Shown here: in pieces, positions 57,688-64,000 of the stretch
Position numbering within the stretch: the first letter of the stretch is position 1
Layout: each line of letters opens with the position of its first letter
Assembly (NCBI RefSeq): GCF_048569485.1
Contig: NW_027442244.1
Coordinates: forward strand, 1-64,000
DNA from: Anomaloglossus baeobatrachus
Taxonomy: Eukaryota > Chordata > Amphibia > Anura > Aromobatidae
Direction: 5' to 3'
Length of the DNA stretch: 64,000 nucleotides
Program-made: the position numbers and the translations under genes
Notes under the pieces: generated by a model
The model's database searches: none
Told to the model about the DNA's origin: nothing
Seen by the model: the letters and a program-made list of their open reading frames with translations, nothing else

Positions 57688-59115
57688 ACTACACTTGATC
57701 TTAGCCAAAAGGCCGAGAAGCGATAACCAGAATTGGTTTGGGCCTCGAGTGGCACCCTGGCCTATGCCGGACACATCTTAGGGAGAGAGAGCGAGAGGGA
57801 GACAAACCCACGCCTACACAAGACATTTTGTCACCCAAGCCAACCCTTGAAAAGGCTGCTTTGCAGAGCAAAAACAAGAAGAATGGTGCGTTTTGCAGCC
57901 GCCGCCCACTGCAATGAATCTGAATAACTCCTCCTTTAGGGCGCAAGCAACTCCCCTCCCCCTTGCAGTCTTTCCAATTCACGATACAAAAAGACGGACA
58001 GGACAGGTTGCCTGACTTTCCGTCACTGCCACCCTTTGCCATCCTTACCCGTAGAAAGCCCTTTCATCATCCCCAAACCCTAATCTTTTCCCTTTCCTTC
58101 CCAGCCCCCAAACCCTGCCCTCTGTACCTTTCTCACCACCCGCTTCCCTTCTCCTGTCATCCCCCTACCACCCGGGAAAAAAAGAGATTGCCCCCTCCTT
58201 CCACTAGCCCACCCTCCCACCCAAAGAACAACTTCTTCTGCGCAGCTTGTTTTCTAGGCAGCAGCGCTATTGTGATGTCATCGGGGGGCATTGTGACAAG
58301 CCGCCAGTGTTCCGTCTCTTCATGTTGTGCACAGTTCAAACGGAAAATACATCAACAGGCAGACTACAGAAAAGCTTACTATCAAAGGTTAGAGGGGGGC
58401 TTTCTCAGAGGGCTTTTTACAGTTTTTCTATTCCCAATTAGCCGTTTAAGTGTACTTATTGAAAGTAGTAATTCTTTCATAGGCCGCCCTTTCTTAGTAT
58501 TTGACGTTCCTTATATTGCGGTATGAGGCTTCGCAGTAGGTTGCAAACATTCATCACCCATGACTGTCCCCAATTGAGCTCAGAAGCTCAATGTCTATCA
58601 TGACCTCTCTTTTAGAATGTCCAAGAGCAAGCAAACTATTCCTCCAGGAGAGGGCGCCAACAGACTACTAAAGAGATCATCATTACTCAAAGAAAACCCC
58701 AAAAACCAATGCATGATAGGAATAAACAGGTAACTTTCTTTGGAGTGGAAGCGGAGAGATCGCACCAGATGCCAATTCTAGATCTTATCACACCTGTGGT
58801 CACTGCAGCAGCAGGTGAATCCACTTTGTCCAAAAGGGATCTATTCCATTCAATTGCAAATGATCTAGATAAGACAGAGAACTGCAGCACGGGGACATAG
58901 CCGAGTTGGTCAGGTTGAGTGGTGATGAGTTTGCTATTTGGATGAATAAAGAAAGTCAAAAGTGTGAAAGATAAAAAACAAAAGGAGGAAGTGTGAAAAG
59001 TGAATGGGCCAAATTGAGGTGCATATGAAGACGTATGCTTTCTTCCAATTCATTAAATCGGGCTAATATGAATCAGGTGAATTGAGTTCTGCTTTTGGAA
59101 ACTGGGTTAAGAAGG

Positions 59116-59302
59116 GGTGCACCGTTCCTGGAGGTACTGCAATACCAGGTCAATGCGTGGAGTGGACAGAGCAAGCTCTTTTTCCATCTCCCTGTTCTAA
59201 AAATCCATTTAATATATGGTCCCCAGATAGGGGACGTATCAGATATTAAACTGATAAGAACAGATACTACACTTGATCTTAGCCAAAAGGCCGAGAAGCG
59301 AT
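59116..59302 (-). ncRNA. RNU2: U2 snRNA (locus 33)
   Basis: Complete 187-nt copy, first intact gene after insertion copy 3. Its upstream spacer has a private C to G at 60235. Confidence 0.97.
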
Positions 59303-60693
59303 AACCAGAATTGGTTTGGGCCTCGAGTGGCACCCTGGCCTATGCCGGACACATCTTAGGGAGAGAGAGCGAGAGGGAGACAAACCCACGCCTACACAAG
59401 ACATTTTGTCACCCAAGCCAACCCTTGAAAAGGCTGCTTTGCAGAGCAAAAACAAGAAGAATGGTGCGTTTTGCAGCCGCCGCCCACTGCAATGAATCTG
59501 AATAACTCCTCCTTTAGGGCGCAAGCAACTCCCCTCCCCCTTGCAGTCTTTCCAATTCACGATACAAAAAGACGGACAGGACAGGTTGCCTGACTTTCCG
59601 TCACTGCCACCCTTTGCCATCCTTACCCGTAGAAAGCCCTTTCATCATCCCCAAACCCTAATCTTTTCCCTTTCCTTCCCAGCCCCCAAACCCTGCCCTC
59701 TGTACCTTTCTCACCACCCGCTTCCCTTCTCCTGTCATCCCCCTACCACCCGGGAAAAAAAGAGATTGCCCCCTCCTTCCACTAGCCCACCCTCCCACCC
59801 AAAGAACAACTTCTTCTGCGCAGCTTGTTTTCTAGGCAGCAGCGCTATTGTGATGTCATCGGGGGGCATTGTGACAAGCCGCCAGTGTTCCGTCTCTTCA
59901 TGTTGTGCACAGTTCAAACGGAAAATACATCAACAGGCAGACTACAGAAAAGCTTACTATCAAAGGTTAGAGGGGGGCTTTCTCAGAGGGCTTTTTACAG
60001 TTTTTCTATTCCCAATTAGCCGTTTAAGTGTACTTATTGAAAGTAGTAATTCTTTCATAGGCCGCCCTTTCTTAGTATTTGACGTTCCTTATATTGCGGT
60101 ATGAGGCTTCGCAGTAGGTTGCAAACATTCATCACCCATGACTGTCCCCAATTGAGCTCAGAAGCTCAATGTCTATCATGACCTCTCTTTTAGAATGTCC
60201 AAGAGCAAGCAAACTATTCCTCCAGGAGAGGGCGGCAACAGACTACTAAAGAGATCATCATTACTCAAAGAAAACCCCAAAAACCAATGCATGATAGGAA
60301 TAAACAGGTAACTTTCTTTGGAGTGGAAGCGGAGAGATCGCACCAGATGCCAATTCTAGATCTTATCACACCTGTGGTCACTGCAGCAGCAGGTGAATCC
60401 ACTTTGTCCAAAAGGGATCTATTCCATTCAATTGCAAATGATCTAGATAAGACAGAGAACTGCAGCACGGGGACATAGCCGAGTTGGTCAGGTTGAGTGG
60501 TGATGAGTTTGCTATTTGGATGAATAAAGAAAGTCAAAAGTGTGAAAGATAAAAAACAAAAGGAGGAAGTGTGAAAAGTGAATGGGCCAAATTGAGGTGC
60601 ATATGAAGACGTATGCTTTCTTCCAATTCATTAAATCGGGCTAATATGAATCAGGTGAATTGAGTTCTGCTTTTGGAAACTGGGTTAAGAAGG

Positions 60694-60880
60694 GGTGCAC
60701 CGTTCCTGGAGGTACTGCAATACCAGGTCAATGCGTGGAGTGGACAGAGCAAGCTCTTTTTCCATCTCCCTGTTCTAAAAATCCATTTAATATATGGTCC
60801 CCAGATAGGGGACGTATCAGATATTAAACTGATAAGAACAGATACTACACTTGATCTTAGCCAAAAGGCCGAGAAGCGAT
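60694..60880 (-). ncRNA. RNU2: U2 snRNA (locus 34)
   Basis: Complete 187-nt copy. Its upstream spacer is one base short in the G run at 61439-61443. Confidence 0.97.
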
Positions 60881-62270
60881 AACCAGAATTGGTTTGGGCC
60901 TCGAGTGGCACCCTGGCCTATGCCGGACACATCTTAGGGAGAGAGAGCGAGAGGGAGACAAACCCACGCCTACACAAGACATTTTGTCACCCAAGCCAAC
61001 CCTTGAAAAGGCTGCTTTGCAGAGCAAAAACAAGAAGAATGGTGCGTTTTGCAGCCGCCGCCCACTGCAATGAATCTGAATAACTCCTCCTTTAGGGCGC
61101 AAGCAACTCCCCTCCCCCTTGCAGTCTTTCCAATTCACGATACAAAAAGACGGACAGGACAGGTTGCCTGACTTTCCGTCACTGCCACCCTTTGCCATCC
61201 TTACCCGTAGAAAGCCCTTTCATCATCCCCAAACCCTAATCTTTTCCCTTTCCTTCCCAGCCCCCAAACCCTGCCCTCTGTACCTTTCTCACCACCCGCT
61301 TCCCTTCTCCTGTCATCCCCCTACCACCCGGGAAAAAAAGAGATTGCCCCCTCCTTCCACTAGCCCACCCTCCCACCCAAAGAACAACTTCTTCTGCGCA
61401 GCTTGTTTTCTAGGCAGCAGCGCTATTGTGATGTCATCGGGGGCATTGTGACAAGCCGCCAGTGTTCCGTCTCTTCATGTTGTGCACAGTTCAAACGGAA
61501 AATACATCAACAGGCAGACTACAGAAAAGCTTACTATCAAAGGTTAGAGGGGGGCTTTCTCAGAGGGCTTTTTACAGTTTTTCTATTCCCAATTAGCCGT
61601 TTAAGTGTACTTATTGAAAGTAGTAATTCTTTCATAGGCCGCCCTTTCTTAGTATTTGACGTTCCTTATATTGCGGTATGAGGCTTCGCAGTAGGTTGCA
61701 AACATTCATCACCCATGACTGTCCCCAATTGAGCTCAGAAGCTCAATGTCTATCATGACCTCTCTTTTAGAATGTCCAAGAGCAAGCAAACTATTCCTCC
61801 AGGAGAGGGCGCCAACAGACTACTAAAGAGATCATCATTACTCAAAGAAAACCCCAAAAACCAATGCATGATAGGAATAAACAGGTAACTTTCTTTGGAG
61901 TGGAAGCGGAGAGATCGCACCAGATGCCAATTCTAGATCTTATCACACCTGTGGTCACTGCAGCAGCAGGTGAATCCACTTTGTCCAAAAGGGATCTATT
62001 CCATTCAATTGCAAATGATCTAGATAAGACAGAGAACTGCAGCACGGGGACATAGCCGAGTTGGTCAGGTTGAGTGGTGATGAGTTTGCTATTTGGATGA
62101 ATAAAGAAAGTCAAAAGTGTGAAAGATAAAAAACAAAAGGAGGAAGTGTGAAAAGTGAATGGGCCAAATTGAGGTGCATATGAAGACGTATGCTTTCTTC
62201 CAATTCATTAAATCGGGCTAATATGAATCAGGTGAATTGAGTTCTGCTTTTGGAAACTGGGTTAAGAAGG

Positions 62271-62457
62271 GGTGCACCGTTCCTGGAGGTACTGCAATAC
62301 CAGGTCAATGCGTGGAGTGGACAGAGCAAGCTCTTTTTCCATCTCCCTGTTCTAAAAATCCATTTAATATATGGTCCCCAGATAGGGGACGTATCAGATA
62401 TTAAACTGATAAGAACAGATACTACACTTGATCTTAGCCAAAAGGCCGAGAAGCGAT
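62271..62457 (-). ncRNA. RNU2: U2 snRNA (locus 35)
   Basis: Complete 187-nt copy; no private variant noticed. Confidence 0.97.
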
Positions 62458-63848
62458 AACCAGAATTGGTTTGGGCCTCGAGTGGCACCCTGGCCTATGC
62501 CGGACACATCTTAGGGAGAGAGAGCGAGAGGGAGACAAACCCACGCCTACACAAGACATTTTGTCACCCAAGCCAACCCTTGAAAAGGCTGCTTTGCAGA
62601 GCAAAAACAAGAAGAATGGTGCGTTTTGCAGCCGCCGCCCACTGCAATGAATCTGAATAACTCCTCCTTTAGGGCGCAAGCAACTCCCCTCCCCCTTGCA
62701 GTCTTTCCAATTCACGATACAAAAAGACGGACAGGACAGGTTGCCTGACTTTCCGTCACTGCCACCCTTTGCCATCCTTACCCGTAGAAAGCCCTTTCAT
62801 CATCCCCAAACCCTAATCTTTTCCCTTTCCTTCCCAGCCCCCAAACCCTGCCCTCTGTACCTTTCTCACCACCCGCTTCCCTTCTCCTGTCATCCCCCTA
62901 CCACCCGGGAAAAAAAGAGATTGCCCCCTCCTTCCACTAGCCCACCCTCCCACCCAAAGAACAACTTCTTCTGCGCAGCTTGTTTTCTAGGCAGCAGCGC
63001 TATTGTGATGTCATCGGGGGGCATTGTGACAAGCCGCCAGTGTTCCGTCTCTTCATGTTGTGCACAGTTCAAACGGAAAATACATCAACAGGCAGACTAC
63101 AGAAAAGCTTACTATCAAAGGTTAGAGGGGGGCTTTCTCAGAGGGCTTTTTACAGTTTTTCTATTCCCAATTAGCCGTTTAAGTGTACTTATTGAAAGTA
63201 GTAATTCTTTCATAGGCCGCCCTTTCTTAGTATTTGACGTTCCTTATATTGCGGTATGAGGCTTCGCAGTAGGTTGCAAACATTCATCACCCATGACTGT
63301 CCCCAATTGAGCTCAGAAGCTCAATGTCTATCATGACCTCTCTTTTAGAATGTCCAAGAGCAAGCAAACTATTCCTCCAGGAGAGGGCGCCAACAGACTA
63401 CTAAAGAGATCATCATTACTCAAAGAAAACCCCAAAAACCAATGCATGATAGGAATAAACAGGTAACTTTCTTTGGAGTGGAAGCGGAGAGATCGCACCA
63501 GATGCCAATTCTAGATCTTATCACACCTGTGGTCACTGCAGCAGCAGGTGAATCCACTTTGTCCAAAAGGGATCTATTCCATTCAATTGCAAATGATCTA
63601 GATAAGACAGAGAACTGCAGCACGGGGACATAGCCGAGTTGGTCAGGTTGAGTGGTGATGAGTTTGCTATTTGGATGAATAAAGAAAGTCAAAAGTGTGA
63701 AAGATAAAAAACAAAAGGAGGAAGTGTGAAAAGTGAATGGGCCAAATTGAGGTGCATATGAAGACGTATGCTTTCTTCCAATTCATTAAATCGGGCTAAT
63801 ATGAATCAGGTGAATTGAGTTCTGCTTTTGGAAACTGGGTTAAGAAGG

Positions 63849-64000
63849 GGTGCACCGTTCCTGGAGGTACTGCAATACCAGGTCAATGCGTGGAGTGGAC
63901 AGAGCAAGCTCTTTTTCCATCTCCCTGTTCTAAAAATCCATTTAATATATGGTCCCCAGATAGGGGACGTATCAGATATTAAACTGATAAGAACAGATAC
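63849..64000 (-). ncRNA. RNU2: U2 snRNA, cut by window edge (locus 36)
   Basis: U2 nt 36-187 are present; nt 1-35 and the promoter lie beyond the window. Nothing indicates that the gene itself is truncated. The last bases (nt 36-38) run through the insertion point without interruption. Confidence 0.96.

Larger units (their letters stand above)
56735..57724 (-). pseudogene. RNU2: U2 snRNA split by short insertion (locus 32)
   Basis: U2 nt 38-187 at 56884 to 56735 and nt 1-40 at 57724 to 57685. Nt 38-40 (ATC) occur on both sides, a possible 3-bp target-site duplication that copies 1 and 2 lack. Confidence 0.95.
57685..64000 (-). repeat. U2 snRNA tandem array, segment 5 (locus 32 5' part to window edge)
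   Basis: Three intact U2 genes and one cut by the window edge, so the array continues to the right. One unit is 1,577 bp because a G run at 61439-61443 is one base short. A private substitution was noticed at 60235. Confidence 0.97.

Noticed and set aside
1-64000. CRISPR array or bacterial system
   Set aside because: The repeats are 1.58-kb eukaryotic snRNA gene units; there are no short repeat-spacer arrays and no bacterial genes.

Overview
The window is a tandem array of U2 spliceosomal snRNA genes from a vertebrate. A teleost-like genome is the best guess, because the retrotransposon found here resembles the Keno group of Tx1-clade LINEs first described from fish; the species itself cannot be read from the sequence. 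The repeat unit is 1,578 bp. Every U2 gene lies on the minus strand (187 nt, typical vertebrate U2) and carries a textbook vertebrate 3' box 13 nt past its end. There are 36 U2 loci: 31 uninterrupted genes, 4 genes split by insertions at the same nucleotide, and 1 gene cut by the right edge of the window. The units are almost identical: I noticed only about 15 differences in roughly 56 kb of array, nearly all private to one unit.

Layout: 1-10279 array; 10280-11082 short insertion (803 bp) in U2 locus 7; 11083-17394 array; 17395-18197 a near-identical 803-bp insertion in U2 locus 11; 18198-30821 array; 30822-36356 a 5.5-kb full-length LINE in U2 locus 19; 36357-56884 array; 56885-57687 a third, more divergent 803-bp insertion in U2 locus 32; 57688-64000 array to the edge.

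The LINE is on the minus strand, in the same sense as U2. It has two open, undamaged reading frames: ORF1 with three CCHC zinc knuckles, and ORF2 with an AP-like endonuclease, a reverse transcriptase with a YMDD box and a C-terminal CCHC motif. A perfect 15-bp target-site duplication (U2 nt 38-52) flanks it. It looks like a recent and possibly active target-specific element. The 803-bp elements have no recognisable coding sequence, but they insert at the same phosphodiester (between U2 nt 37 and 38), inside the branch-site recognition sequence, and share the LINE's terminal ~10 nt. I propose that they are non-autonomous riders on the LINE machinery. They carry five 40-42-nt repeats that fold, in the U2-sense strand, into paired hairpins, several with a UUCG loop and one with a compensatory base-pair change.

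How the parts work together (inference): the U2 promoters make snRNA. The parasites keep the U2 promoter and first 37-52 nt upstream of themselves, in sense orientation, so they could be read from that promoter. Unequal exchange and gene conversion keep the U2 units uniform, while the inserts escape homogenisation and show older divergence. Apart from LINE ORF1 and ORF2 I see no protein-coding gene. Many short open frames recur with the repeat, but they start at non-ATG codons, overlap U2 or low-complexity spacer, and are not genes.
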